Source: CAZXFA01 sp964640085 (lineage in GTDB: Bacteria; Actinomycetota; UBA4738; HRBIN12). Taken from it: a DNA stretch of 64,000 bases. The stretch covers positions 1-64,000 of the forward strand of contig CAZXFA010000004.1 of the NCBI GenBank assembly GCA_964640085.1, in the 5' to 3' direction. Position numbers and translations under genes: made by a program. The notes beneath the pieces are model-generated. The model searched no databases. It was given only the letters and a program-made list of their open reading frames with translations, and was not told the DNA's origin. Positions 24,798 through 33,928 of this stretch are shown piece after piece. Numbering within the stretch: position 1 is the stretch's first letter; every line of letters begins with the position of its first letter.

Positions 24798-26606
24798 ATG
24801 ACCCGCTTCCAGAAGCTCGCCATCGCCACGGCCTCGGCGACCGTGCTGTTGTTCGGCGTCGGCGGCCTGGTCCGGGGCACCGGCTCGGGCCTCGGCTGCA
24901 CGAGCTGGCCCAGATGCGGCCCCGACCGCTGGCTCCCCTACCCCACGATCGAGTCCTGGATCGAGTACGCCCATCGGTTCGTGGCGGTCCTCGTGATCGT
25001 CCTGATCGGCTGGCAGCTCGTCGAGGCGATCCTGCGACACCGACGGCGGCGCTCGCTGTTGTGGCTCTCGATCGCCGCCGCGCCGCTGGTTCTCATGCAG
25101 GCGGTGCTGGGTGGCGTGGTGGTGCACACCGACCTGGATCCCGCGTGGGTGACGGTGCATTTCGGGTTCGCGATGGCCCTTGTGGCGGTGGTGGTCGCTG
25201 CGGCGACGGAGTCCTGGAACATGCTCGGGGGCCGCGAGCCGAGCCGCTCCCCCAGCCGGGGGTTCGTTCGCCTGGTCTCCTGGACGGCGGGCGTGACCTT
25301 CGGCGCGCTCGTGCTGGGGACGTATGTCCGGGCGACCGGCTCGGGCCTCGCGTTCCGGGACTGGCCGCTGATGGACGGTCGGCTGGTCCCCACCCTCGGC
25401 GGTGCCGCCACCTCGGTGTTCCTCCACCGCCTGGCCGCGGCGCTCTCCGCGCTGCTCGTGCTCTACACGTTCATCCGCGCGTGGCTGCGGCCCCGGAACC
25501 CGATGCTCGCCGCGCTGTCCGCCGTCGCGCTCGCCCTGATGGGCGCCCAGGTGGTGATCGGTGCGGCCAACGTCTGGTCGCGGCTCCGACCGGCCGCGGT
25601 CACGGCCCACGTCGCGGTCTCCGCCGCGATCTGGGCCACGCTGGTTGCCCTGTGGGTGTCCTCCCGGCGCGAGGCTCAGCGGTCGCCCCTGACGGGGGGC
25701 TCGAGGACGGACGTCCGTGCCAACGGCAAGCGCCCCAGCCTGCGCGAGACCACGGCCGCCTACTTCCAGCTCACGAAGCCGCGGATCATCGTCCTGCTCC
25801 TGATCACCACGGTGCCGGCCATGGTCCTGGCCGAACGCGGGATCCCGTCGACGTGGCTGGTGGGTGCCACCCTGCTCGGCGGGGCGATCGCCGCCGGGGC
25901 CGCGAACGCGATCAACAACTACCTCGACCGCGACATCGACGAGGTGATGCGGCGGACCCGACGCCGCCCGCTCCCCGCCCACCGGATCCCGGCGGACCAC
26001 GCGCTCGCCTTCGGGTTCGTGCTCGGTGCGACGTCCTTCTTCTTCCTCTCGATCGCGGTGAACGTGCTCGCCGCCAGCCTCGCCCTGTCGGCGATCGCCT
26101 TCTACGTGTTCGTCTACACGATGTGGCTCAAGCGCTCGAGCGTGCAGAACATCGTGATCGGCGGCGCGGCGGGAGCGGTCCCGGCGCTCGTCGGATGGGC
26201 CGCGGTGACCGGCACGGTCGCGCTCCCGGCCTGGGTCCTGTTCGCGATCGTGTTCATGTGGACGCCGCCGCACTTCTGGGCGCTCGCCATGCGGTACTCG
26301 GGCGACTACGCGGCCGCCGGCATCCCGATGCTTCCTGTGGTCCGAGGCCCGGAGGAGACGCGCAAGCAGATCCTCCTTTACTCGCTGGTCCTGTTCGGCG
26401 CGTCCCTGCTGCTCGTCCCGGTGGCCGGTATGGGCCCCATCTACCTGTCGACCGCGGTCGTGCTCGGCGGGTGGTTCGTCTGGCGGGCGCTGCGGCTGTG
26501 GCGGGGGACCTCGCCGACCGAGTCGCTGCGTCTGTTCCGGTTCTCGATCGTGTACCTCGGCTTGCTGTTCGGGGCCGTCGCCGCGGACGCGGCGCTGCTC
26601 GCCTGA
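24798..26606 (+). CDS. ctaAB: Fused heme A synthase - heme O synthase (CtaA-CtaB)
   Basis: 602-residue membrane protein joining two steps of heme A synthesis. Residues 1 to about 290 are CtaA/Cox15-like: an extracytoplasmic Cys pair in GLGCTSWPRCG and heme-ligand histidines in EYAHRFVAVL, VHFGFAMAL, FLHRLAAAL and TAHVAVSAA. After a polar linker (about 290-315) comes a CtaB protoheme farnesyltransferase: NAINNYLDRDIDEVMRRT, the prenyl-diphosphate binding motif, and YTMWLKRSS. No stop or frameshift separates them. Serves the heme-copper oxidase encoded convergently at 27-33 kb. Its stop lies five bases from the end of the TlpA gene. Confidence 0.93.
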   Translation: MTRFQKLAIATASATVLLFGVGGLVRGTGSGLGCTSWPRCGPDRWLPYPTIESWIEYAHRFVAVLVIVLIGWQLVEAILRHRRRRSLLWLSIAAAPLVLMQAVLGGVVVHTDLDPAWVTVHFGFAMALVAVVVAAATESWNMLGGREPSRSPSRGFVRLVSWTAGVTFGALVLGTYVRATGSGLAFRDWPLMDGRLVPTLGGAATSVFLHRLAAALSALLVLYTFIRAWLRPRNPMLAALSAVALALMGAQVVIGAANVWSRLRPAAVTAHVAVSAAIWATLVALWVSSRREAQRSPLTGGSRTDVRANGKRPSLRETTAAYFQLTKPRIIVLLLITTVPAMVLAERGIPSTWLVGATLLGGAIAAGAANAINNYLDRDIDEVMRRTRRRPLPAHRIPADHALAFGFVLGATSFFFLSIAVNVLAASLALSAIAFYVFVYTMWLKRSSVQNIVIGGAAGAVPALVGWAAVTGTVALPAWVLFAIVFMWTPPHFWALAMRYSGDYAAAGIPMLPVVRGPEETRKQILLYSLVLFGASLLLVPVAGMGPIYLSTAVVLGGWFVWRALRLWRGTSPTESLRLFRFSIVYLGLLFGAVAADAALLA

Positions 26607-26610
26607 ACCG

Positions 26611-27123
26611 TTACCCGCCCGAGGCCCGGTCGATCAGGTCCTCCAGGGTCGAGGCGTCGATCTCGCCCGCCACCCGGAACCGGAGCCGGCCCTCCGCGTC
26701 GATCACGATGGTGGTCGGCAGGAAGGGCACACCGAAGCGGTATGCGAGGTACCCGGACGCGTCCTCCAGGTTCGGGTAGCCCACGTCGTACTCCTCGAGC
26801 CATACCCGGGCGGCGGCCGCGTCGTCCCGGTAGTTGACGCCGATGAAGAACGCGCCGTCGGGCCCCTGGGCGGCATGCTCGGCGGTGAGGAGCGGCTGCT
26901 CGCGGCGGCACGGCCCGCACCAGGTGGCCCAGAAGTTCACGATCACCATCCGCCCGGCGTAGTCCTCCGGCGCGAGCCGCCCTCCTGAGAGGGTGCCGCC
27001 TGCGAGCTCCGGCGCCGCACCCGAGAGCTCCTGCACCGCCGGCCCCGAGGAGATCCCCCGCGGGGAGGAGCACGCGGCGAGGACGACCAAGGCGAACACG
27101 GCTATGCGTCGACGGAGGTTCAC
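26611..27123 (-). CDS. TlpA/ResA-like thioredoxin lipoprotein
   Basis: 170 residues. Amino end is a lipoprotein signal (VLAACSS, lipid-modified Cys18). The thioredoxin fold has NFWATWCGPCRRE with active Cys69 and Cys72, and a cis-proline region FLPTTIVID. Such proteins reduce apocytochrome c or copper-site cysteines outside the membrane; the cox/ccm neighbourhood fits. GTG start at 27123; last gene of the cox cluster. Confidence 0.88.
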   Translation of the reverse strand: MNLRRRIAVFALVVLAACSSPRGISSGPAVQELSGAAPELAGGTLSGGRLAPEDYAGRMVIVNFWATWCGPCRREQPLLTAEHAAQGPDGAFFIGVNYRDDAAAARVWLEEYDVGYPNLEDASGYLAYRFGVPFLPTTIVIDAEGRLRFRVAGEIDASTLEDLIDRASGG

Positions 27124-27161
27124 GGGCCCGCCATGCTCCCATAGGGAGGCAGGAACGATCG

Positions 27162-28112
27162 CTAGCCGACGACCACCGTGCCGTTCATGTTGGGGTGGAC
27201 GATGCACAGGAAGTAGTACTCGCCGGCCGGCAGGGGCGGGATCTGGTACTCGATCGTGCCCGGTCCGGTGAGCAGCTCGCCGCTGAACAGCTCCTCGGAA
27301 AGCGAGTCGTCGGTGTAGATCGCGATGTTGTGCTGCACGCCGGCGTCCCGGTTGTCCATCGTGATCGTGGTCGGGGTATCGACGGGCAGCTCGATGGTGG
27401 CCGTGTCGAACGCGATGTTCTGCGCCACCACCGTGAGGGCGGACGGCCCGCCGCCGCCATCGCCGGCGCCGCCATCGCCGCCGTCGGGCGGGCCGGCAGC
27501 CTCGGCGACCACGACGGTGCCGTTCATGCTCGGATGGACGTCGCACTGGAAGTAGTACTCGCCGGCCGGCAGGGGCGGGATCTGGTACCCGATCGTGCCC
27601 GGTCCGGTGAGCAGCTCGCCCTGGAACAGGATCTCTGAGCGCGAGTCGTCGGTGTAGATCGCGATGTTGTGCTGCACGCCGGCGTCCCGGTTGTCCATCG
27701 TGATCGTGGTCGGCGTGTCGGCGGGCAGCTCGATGGTGGTCGTGTCGAACGCGATGTTCTGGGCGACGATCGTGAGACCGAGCGCCCCGGGCCCGGGTCC
27801 TTCGCCTCCCGGTCCCTCGGCCTCGCCCTCGCTCACCACCGCCAGCGAGATGCCCCCCGCGAGCATCGCTACGCCCGCCGTGGCTCCGATCATCGAGAGG
27901 ATCGTGGACATGCGGATCTGCGCGCGGCTCGCCGCGATCGCCGAGACCACCACGACGGCCCCGGCCACGAGCAACGCCGTGGTGGTGGCGGGGGCACCTT
28001 CGACGGCGAGCAGGATCCTCGAGAAGCCGAACAGCACGGCGGCCATCGCCACGAGGATCCCCGCCGGCAGGAGCAGCGGAAGGAGCAGCCGCTCCCGGAC
28101 CTGGCGCCTCAC
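27162..28112 (-). CDS. Membrane-anchored protein with two tandem cupredoxin domains
   Basis: 316 residues. Four hydrophobic segments fill the first about 125 residues, followed by two blue-copper-like domains of about 95 residues separated by a Gly-rich linker. Each keeps type-1 copper ligands: His in VQHNIAIYT, then Cys, His and Met in YYFQCDVHPSMNG and YYFLCIVHPNMNG. The domains are a recent duplication (see repeats). GTG start overlaps the ctaG stop. Probable role is electron carriage or copper delivery to the oxidase; neither is proven. Copper ligation is inferred from the motif. Confidence 0.85.
   Translation of the reverse strand: MRRQVRERLLLPLLLPAGILVAMAAVLFGFSRILLAVEGAPATTTALLVAGAVVVVSAIAASRAQIRMSTILSMIGATAGVAMLAGGISLAVVSEGEAEGPGGEGPGPGALGLTIVAQNIAFDTTTIELPADTPTTITMDNRDAGVQHNIAIYTDDSRSEILFQGELLTGPGTIGYQIPPLPAGEYYFQCDVHPSMNGTVVVAEAAGPPDGGDGGAGDGGGGPSALTVVAQNIAFDTATIELPVDTPTTITMDNRDAGVQHNIAIYTDDSLSEELFSGELLTGPGTIEYQIPPLPAGEYYFLCIVHPNMNGTVVVG
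27174..27436. repeat. Direct repeat copy A within cupredoxin gene
   Basis: About 263 bases almost identical to 27513-27775 with a 339-base period. Long identical runs at synonymous positions (for example around 27220-27240 and 27320-27365) show a recent duplication or ongoing gene conversion. Encodes the carboxy-terminal cupredoxin domain. Confidence 0.9.
27513..27775. repeat. Direct repeat copy B within cupredoxin gene
   Basis: Partner of the repeat at 27174-27436; encodes the first cupredoxin domain. The main differences cluster around the copper loop (QCDVHPS against LCIVHPN). Confidence 0.9.
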
Positions 28113-28936
28113 CTGATCAACCCCTTGCGGACGTCGCGCTCGACCCCGCGCAGCCCCAGGGCATCCCAACCCCCTCGCTCGCGGGCGTGCCAGTCGAAGA
28201 AGATCACCGCGATGAATCCCCAGAGCACCAGGCCACCGAGGATCTTCATGATCAGCCCCGCCATGAGCTGATCGGTCAGCGCGGAGACGCCCCAGATCCG
28301 GGGGAAGGATCCATAGACGGGGTACAGCAGCGTGGTGCCGAAGGTGAGGAAGGACGCCGGGATCGTCGGCGCCAGCGAGTTGGCGAACAGGTACATCATC
28401 TGTGCGGGCGGCGTGAGGGCGGGCAGCTCGGGCAGCGGCGAGAGCACCGGCCACCACATCACGACCGCCGAACCCACCGTGAGCACGTGGAGGGCGAAGT
28501 GCACGGGCTCCGAGCGCACGGACGCGTCCACGATCTCGGGCCAGTGGGTGAACAGCAGGAGGCCGTTGAACACGGCGATCGCAACGACCGGCTTCGTGAG
28601 CACGCGGAAGCCCGTCCGGACGGGACCGGCCGGCAGGACCTTCCTCCACATCCACCCGGGGATCCCGGCGACGAGCAGTGGAGCCGCCACCAACGTGTAG
28701 AGCAGGTGCTGGACCATGTGCACCGAGTACAGCCGTTCCTCGGCCAGATCGTGCACCGGGTAGCTCGAGGCCAGGACGAGGATCGCCATCCCGATCGAGA
28801 ACATCACGGCTCGGCGGCCTCGCTCCCGCCTCTCGACGGGGGCGGTCGGCACGTGCCGGCGAGCCGCCAGCAGGTACAGCACCCAGGTCCCCCCGAGGAG
28901 GGACCACACATCCGGGTGGACGTGCCAGGTGGGCAT
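28109..28936 (-). CDS. ctaG: Cytochrome oxidase assembly factor CtaG (caa3 type)
   Basis: 275-residue polytopic membrane protein of the CtaG_caa3 family, required for copper-site assembly of caa3 oxidase in Bacillus. Seen: SVHMVQHLLYTLVAAPLLVAG, HFALHVLTVGSAVVMWWPVL and a late Met/His-rich PAQMMYLFAN. It is not the Cox11 type. ATG start overlaps the stop of the subunit IV gene. Downstream cupredoxin overlap suggests joint action in copper handling. Confidence 0.9.
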   Translation of the reverse strand: MPTWHVHPDVWSLLGGTWVLYLLAARRHVPTAPVERRERGRRAVMFSIGMAILVLASSYPVHDLAEERLYSVHMVQHLLYTLVAAPLLVAGIPGWMWRKVLPAGPVRTGFRVLTKPVVAIAVFNGLLLFTHWPEIVDASVRSEPVHFALHVLTVGSAVVMWWPVLSPLPELPALTPPAQMMYLFANSLAPTIPASFLTFGTTLLYPVYGSFPRIWGVSALTDQLMAGLIMKILGGLVLWGFIAVIFFDWHARERGGWDALGLRGVERDVRKGLIR

Positions 28937-29286
28937 CAGCCCGCGAACGTCCGGAAGGTCAGGAGCACGATCAGGTACAGGGTCACGGCGCCCGCGAGCC
29001 CCATCACGAAGAAGCGCGCGTAGGTGCGGCTGTCGAACTTCAGGTGCATGAACCACAGAACGACCAGGGAGAACTTGACCAGCGAGAACAGGAACAAGAG
29101 CGGGATCAGCAGCCCGTGCTCGTGGATCCAGTCGATGTAGTAGACCGCCACTTCGAGCGCCGTAACGACGGCCAGGATCATCGCGATCCGGATGTACTCG
29201 CGCGGGCCCGGATGCCGCGCGTGCGTGGACCGCGCAGGGGGCGGCGTCTGCTCCGGGGACCCCACGGCGGTCGTCCTCTCCGCCAT
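28936..29286 (-). CDS. ctaF: Cytochrome c oxidase subunit IV (small prokaryotic type)
   Basis: 116 residues, three predicted helices after a 30-residue polar leader. Contains the family pattern LEVAVYYID and SLVKFSLVVLWFMHLKFDSR, typical of CtaF/CyoD-like subunit IV. The ATG overlaps the ctaE stop; the end overlaps the ctaG start. Confidence 0.88.
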   Translation of the reverse strand: MAERTTAVGSPEQTPPPARSTHARHPGPREYIRIAMILAVVTALEVAVYYIDWIHEHGLLIPLLFLFSLVKFSLVVLWFMHLKFDSRTYARFFVMGLAGAVTLYLIVLLTFRTFAG

Positions 29287-29897
29287 CAGACCGGTCCACT
29301 CCCCGTCGGGATCAGGTACACGACGGTGAAGATCACGATCCACACGATGTCCACGAAGTGCCAGTAGAGGCCGACGAGCTCCACAGCCTCGGCACGCTCC
29401 TGCGGCAGCCGACCACCCAGCGAGAAGGAGAGGAGCGTCAGCAGCATCAGGATACCGACCGCGACGTGGGTCCCGTGGAAGCCGGTCAGGACGTAGAACG
29501 TGGTACCGAACAGGTTGGTCGTGAGCGCGAGGCCGTGATCGTAGAACACGGTGAACTCGTAGACCTGGCCGCCGATGAAGGTCATCCCGAGCAGCGCGGT
29601 GGCCAGCAGCCATACGCGCGTCCGGCCGTGATCCCCGCGCTGGATCGCGTTCAATGCCAGCACCATGGTGAGCGAGCTCGCGAGCAGCACGAAGGAGCTG
29701 ACCGACGTGTAGGGGATGTCGAACACGTCGTTCGTGTACGGGCCGACGATGCTCGCCCCTCGGTAGAGAACGTAGCTCGAGATCAGCGCTCCGAACAGCA
29801 AGCAGTCCGAGGCCAGGAACAGCCACATCGCGAGCTTGGTGTTCGTGAGCCCGGTGCTGGTCGGGTGCTCGGTGGACGCGTGCTCGATAGTGGCCAT
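29286..29897 (-). CDS. ctaE: Cytochrome c oxidase subunit III
   Basis: 203-residue, five-helix subunit III. Seen: WLFLASDCLLFGALISSYVLYR, TGFHGTHVAVGILML and YWHFVDIVWIVIF, the family's conserved His/Glu-bearing helices. Located seven bases after ctaD. Confidence 0.94.
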   Translation of the reverse strand: MATIEHASTEHPTSTGLTNTKLAMWLFLASDCLLFGALISSYVLYRGASIVGPYTNDVFDIPYTSVSSFVLLASSLTMVLALNAIQRGDHGRTRVWLLATALLGMTFIGGQVYEFTVFYDHGLALTTNLFGTTFYVLTGFHGTHVAVGILMLLTLLSFSLGGRLPQERAEAVELVGLYWHFVDIVWIVIFTVVYLIPTGSGPV

Positions 29898-29904
29898 CAG
29901 CCGC

Positions 29905-31764
29905 TCACTCCGCCGAAGGCTCCAGGACCCAGCCGTAGAGACCGGCGACGGTCACCAGGAGCCCCACCCCGACCAACCACCAGCCGAAGATCAGCCCGTA
30001 CCCGACGACGGCCAACCCCAGCGAGGCGACGAGCGGGTAGTACGAGGGTCCGGGGAGATGGATGCCGTGGGCGTCGCCGTGCCCCCCCTCGCCGGATCCA
30101 CCGGCCGGGACCGGGACCACCCGGCCCCCTTCCGTCTCGGCGTACTTCCCGTGCCAGACCTCGTCGAGCGCGTGGACCACGGGGATCTCGTCGAAGTTGT
30201 GCTCCGGTGGAGGGGAGGAGGTAGCCCACTCGAGCGTCCGAGCGTCCCACGGATCGGCGCTCATCTCCTTCGCCTGACGGAAGCTGCGCACCGCGTTCAC
30301 CAGGAACACCAGAACCGCCACCGCGATGATGAACGCCCCCACCGTGGAGATCAGGTTCCAGAACGCGAGACCGAGCGACTCCGGGTAGCTCTGGATCCGT
30401 CGGGGCATGCCCTGGAGCCCGAGGACGTGCATCGGGCCGAAGGCCAGGTTGAAACCCACCAGCATCGTCCAGAACTGGACCTTGCCCCACCGCTCGTCGA
30501 GCATGCGGCCGAAGACCTTCGGCCACCAGTAGTACACGCCGCCGAACAGCCCGAAGATCGCGCCGCCGAACAGCACGTAGTGGAAATGCGCCACGATGTA
30601 GTACGTGTCGGTCTGCTGGTAGTCGGAGGGCACGATGGCATGCGTGACCCCGGAGAGCCCGCCGATCACGAACATCGCGATGAACCCGATCGCGAACAGC
30701 ATCGGGGTCGTGAAGCGGATGTCGCCCTTCCACAACGTGCCGAGCCAGTTGAAGATCTTCACCCCCGTCGGCACCGCGATGATCATCGTCGAGATCCCGA
30801 ACGCGGTGTTGGCTACGGGGCCGAGCCCCGTGGCGAACATGTGATGCGCCCACACGCCGAACCCGATGAACCCGATCGCGATCCCGCTGAACACCACGAA
30901 CTGGTACCCGAACAGCGGCTTGCGCGAGAAGACGGGGAGGATCTCCGAGACGATCCCCATCGCCGGCAGGATCAGGATGTAGACCTCGGGGTGCCCGAAC
31001 AGCCAGAACAGGTGCTGCCACAGCACCGGATCCCCGCCCGCCGCCGGGTCGAAGAAGTGCGTACCGAACCGTTTGTCGAACAGCAACTCCACCAGCCCGA
31101 TCGTGATGATCGGGAGGCTGAACGCCAGGAGCAGCTGCACCACCAGGCCCATCCAGATGAACACCGGCATCCGGAACAGCGACATGCCCGGCGCCCGCAT
31201 GTTGATGATCGTCACGGCCAGGTTCACAGCCGAGGCCGTGGACGCGATGCCCGTGATGAGCAATCCGATCGAGTAGAAGATCATCCCGCGGGTCGGATCG
31301 AGGACGGCGTTCGGCGCATAGCCGAACCATCCGCCGTTCGGAGCACCGCCCAGGAACCAGCTCGAATAGACAAAGATCCCACCCAACAGGAACGCCCAAT
31401 AGCTGAACGCGTTCAGCCGCGGGAACGCCACGTCGCGAGCCCCGATCATCAGCGGTATCAGGTAGTTGAAGAACGCGGCCGAGAGCGGCATCACGACGAG
31501 GAACACCATCGTGATGCCGTGCATCGTGAAGATCTCGTTGTAGACGGAGGGCGACAGCAGGTTCTGGTCCGGCTGCGCGAGCTGGAGTCGGATCAACAGC
31601 GCCTCGGTCCCGCCGATCAGGAAGAACGCGAACGCGGTGACCCCGTACAGGACGCCGATCTTCTTGTGATCCACCGTCGTGAACCAGCTCCAGAAGCCGG
31701 TGGTGGCCGTGGGACGCCGCAGCAGGCCGCGCGGCTGATCCGCGGGGACGCTCACGCTCGCCAT
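29905..31764 (-). CDS. ctaD: Cytochrome c oxidase subunit I with C-terminal extension
   Basis: 619-residue catalytic subunit of an aa3/caa3 (A-family) oxidase. Heme and copper ligands: His in FTMHGITMVFL, WLFGHPEVYILILPA (CuB His, cross-linked Tyr, D-channel Glu), AHHMFATG and VAHFHYVLFGG. The HPEVY motif marks the A1 subtype. After the 12-helix core (to about residue 490) comes a Gly/His-rich stretch and two further hydrophobic helices (about 565-612), resembling a fused subunit-IV-like tail. Ten bases after ctaC. Confidence 0.96.
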   Translation of the reverse strand: MASVSVPADQPRGLLRRPTATTGFWSWFTTVDHKKIGVLYGVTAFAFFLIGGTEALLIRLQLAQPDQNLLSPSVYNEIFTMHGITMVFLVVMPLSAAFFNYLIPLMIGARDVAFPRLNAFSYWAFLLGGIFVYSSWFLGGAPNGGWFGYAPNAVLDPTRGMIFYSIGLLITGIASTASAVNLAVTIINMRAPGMSLFRMPVFIWMGLVVQLLLAFSLPIITIGLVELLFDKRFGTHFFDPAAGGDPVLWQHLFWLFGHPEVYILILPAMGIVSEILPVFSRKPLFGYQFVVFSGIAIGFIGFGVWAHHMFATGLGPVANTAFGISTMIIAVPTGVKIFNWLGTLWKGDIRFTTPMLFAIGFIAMFVIGGLSGVTHAIVPSDYQQTDTYYIVAHFHYVLFGGAIFGLFGGVYYWWPKVFGRMLDERWGKVQFWTMLVGFNLAFGPMHVLGLQGMPRRIQSYPESLGLAFWNLISTVGAFIIAVAVLVFLVNAVRSFRQAKEMSADPWDARTLEWATSSPPPEHNFDEIPVVHALDEVWHGKYAETEGGRVVPVPAGGSGEGGHGDAHGIHLPGPSYYPLVASLGLAVVGYGLIFGWWLVGVGLLVTVAGLYGWVLEPSAE

Positions 31765-31774
31765 GGCTCCTCCA

Positions 31775-32884
31775 TCACGTCAGGGTCTTCAGGTAGGCCA
31801 CGAGCTGGTCGATCTGCTCGGGCGTCAGGTTGTAGCTGGGCATCCACGAGCCCGCCTTCACGGATGGCGGATCCCGGAGCCACCGGCGCAGGTTCTCGTC
31901 GTTGGTCTCGAGCATGCAGCCGGCGAAGCACTCGCGGCTCGCGACGTGCGTGAGGTTCGGGCCACCGTTGGACCCGGCGATCGGGTCGCCGTTCGCGTCC
32001 TGGAGCCCGTCGATCGCGTGGCAGGCGATGCACTGGCCGGCGAAGACCTCGGCGCCTGCGGCCGCCGGGGTCCCGGCCTGCGGCATCTGCGCCGGTGCCC
32101 GCTGCCCCGCCACCCAGGCGTCGAAGTCGCCGGGTTCGTGCGCCACCACGGTGAACTTCATGTAGGAGTGCGAAAGGCCGCAGAACTCCTTGCACTGTCC
32201 GGTGTAGGTACCTGGTTCGTCTGCCTGGAGCACCATGAGGTTGGTCCGGCCCGGGATCACGTCCTGGGTCCCGGCGAGCTCGGGGACCCAGAACGAGTGG
32301 ATCACCGCATCCCCGATGGTGGCGGCCGGCGGACCGTCCGGCGGTCCGAGCTGGCACTCGCTGGGGGCCACCTGGCCGCCGTACCCGAGCCCCGCCGCGC
32401 ACAGTCGCAGGTAGACCGGGCGCCCGGTCGGGATGTGGAGCTCGTTGGCGGTGACGATCCCTTCCCCCGGATACGCGAACTCCCACCACCACTGGTGGCC
32501 CAGGACGTCGACGTTCAAGACGTTCCCCTCCGGCTCGCGTGACAGCTCGAAGATCGTCGTGACCGTGGGAACCGCGACGCCGGCCAGGATGATCGCCGGC
32601 AGGATCGTCCAGGCGATCTCCAGGCGCGTGTTCCCGTGCACCTGCGGCGGGATGCCCTCGCGGTCCTTCCGGTGCCGGTACTTCCACACGAAGAACACCA
32701 GCACCCCCTCGACCACGACGAAGATCACCGCCGCGACCCAGAACACCGGGACGAACAGGTCGTAGGCCTTCTCCGCGTACGGGCCGGCGGGTTGCAGGGA
32801 GTCCTGCGAGGCGTTCGGCGCGCAGGCAGCCGCGATCAGCCCCAGGGCCACCAGGCCCAGGACCGCGAGCGTTCTCCTCCGCAC
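31775..32884 (-). CDS. ctaC: Cytochrome c oxidase subunit II with fused cytochrome c domain (caa3 type)
   Basis: 369 residues. Lipoprotein signal (LIAAACAP), two TM helices, then a cupredoxin CuA domain: the aromatic GHQWWWEFAYP and the CuA loop GQCKEFCGLSHSYMKF. From about residue 285 a cytochrome c domain follows with CIACH and a late Met (GSWMPSYN). This makes a caa3 oxidase that can take electrons from the bc-complex cytochrome directly. The GTG at 32884 is chosen because GGGGGGAT lies ten bases upstream and it begins the signal peptide; an ATG at 32965 would add a non-signal leader. Confidence 0.94.
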   Translation of the reverse strand: MRRRTLAVLGLVALGLIAAACAPNASQDSLQPAGPYAEKAYDLFVPVFWVAAVIFVVVEGVLVFFVWKYRHRKDREGIPPQVHGNTRLEIAWTILPAIILAGVAVPTVTTIFELSREPEGNVLNVDVLGHQWWWEFAYPGEGIVTANELHIPTGRPVYLRLCAAGLGYGGQVAPSECQLGPPDGPPAATIGDAVIHSFWVPELAGTQDVIPGRTNLMVLQADEPGTYTGQCKEFCGLSHSYMKFTVVAHEPGDFDAWVAGQRAPAQMPQAGTPAAAGAEVFAGQCIACHAIDGLQDANGDPIAGSNGGPNLTHVASRECFAGCMLETNDENLRRWLRDPPSVKAGSWMPSYNLTPEQIDQLVAYLKTLT

Positions 32885-32980
32885 GTCCTGTTGATCCCCC
32901 CGGTCGAGCTCATGCGGGCGCCGAGATGCGGCGCACTGTAGCATCCTTCGTCCGCGCGAGCCCATTCGATGACGAGACGG

Positions 32981-33928
32981 TCACACGCCCGCGTACGAGT
33001 GCAGTCCGACGATCCACAGGTTCACGGCGTAGTACGTGATCAACAGCGCGACGAACCCGATCAGCGCGATGGCCGCCGCGCGGCGGCCGCGCCACCCGGA
33101 TGTCGCGCGGGCGTGCAGGTAGCCGGCGAACACCACCCACGTGATGAACGACCACGTCTCCTTCGGGTCCCACCCCCAGTAGCGACCCCACGCCTCCTGT
33201 GCCCAGATCGCACCGGTGATGATCCCGAAGGTCCAGATCGGGAAGGCGAAGGCGATCAACCGGTACGCGAGCCGATCCAACGCGGCCGCCCGGGGAAGCC
33301 AGCCGAGCCGTCGGCTGGGACCCGGTTCGATCGGCTCGTCCGGGTCGGGGATCAGGTCATGGGGCGCACCTTCTTCCGCCCGCAACGCGGTGGAGCCGCC
33401 GGCGATCGGCGGGACGGCCTCGCGTCGCTCGCGCCGGTCTTGCACCAGGTACAGGATCGTGACCACGCTCCCCAGGGCGAGCAGCGACGAGCTGACGATC
33501 ATCGAGCTGACGTGGATCTGGCGCCAGTACGAGTTCAGGGCGGGCACCAACGGTGCAGGACCGACGTGTAGGAACAACGCGGCGACCGCCATCGTCAGCG
33601 TGGCGAACGCGAGCACGAAGCCCCCCAGCGTCCGCACCCTCGAGAGACCCTCGACCCACATGAGGTAGGCCACGACGACCAGGAACGAGAGGGCGAGCGA
33701 GTACTCGTACATGTTGCCGAGCGGGATCCGTTCGGCGGCCACCCCACGGGCGACCAGCGAGACCAGGTGTGCCGCCGCACCGACCGCGGTCAGGGCGATC
33801 GAGGCGACCCATACGGACCGGCGTCGGAAGGCCAGGTGATGGAACGCGGCGAGCATCGCCGCCAGGTACGCGAAGAACGCCAGGGTGAACGCGTCGGTCG
33901 AGATCCGAGCCCACGTCTCCATCCTCAC
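32981..33928 (-). CDS. ccsB: Cytochrome c biogenesis protein CcsB/ResC (CcsA family)
   Basis: 315-residue polytopic membrane protein of system II cytochrome c maturation, with the tryptophan-rich heme-handling motif WGWDPKETWSF and flanking histidines. With ResB it presents heme to apocytochromes. Start GTG at 33928 overlaps the resB stop (GTGA); an ATG two codons later is an alternative. Confidence 0.92.
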   Translation of the reverse strand: MRMETWARISTDAFTLAFFAYLAAMLAAFHHLAFRRRSVWVASIALTAVGAAAHLVSLVARGVAAERIPLGNMYEYSLALSFLVVVAYLMWVEGLSRVRTLGGFVLAFATLTMAVAALFLHVGPAPLVPALNSYWRQIHVSSMIVSSSLLALGSVVTILYLVQDRRERREAVPPIAGGSTALRAEEGAPHDLIPDPDEPIEPGPSRRLGWLPRAAALDRLAYRLIAFAFPIWTFGIITGAIWAQEAWGRYWGWDPKETWSFITWVVFAGYLHARATSGWRGRRAAAIALIGFVALLITYYAVNLWIVGLHSYAGV

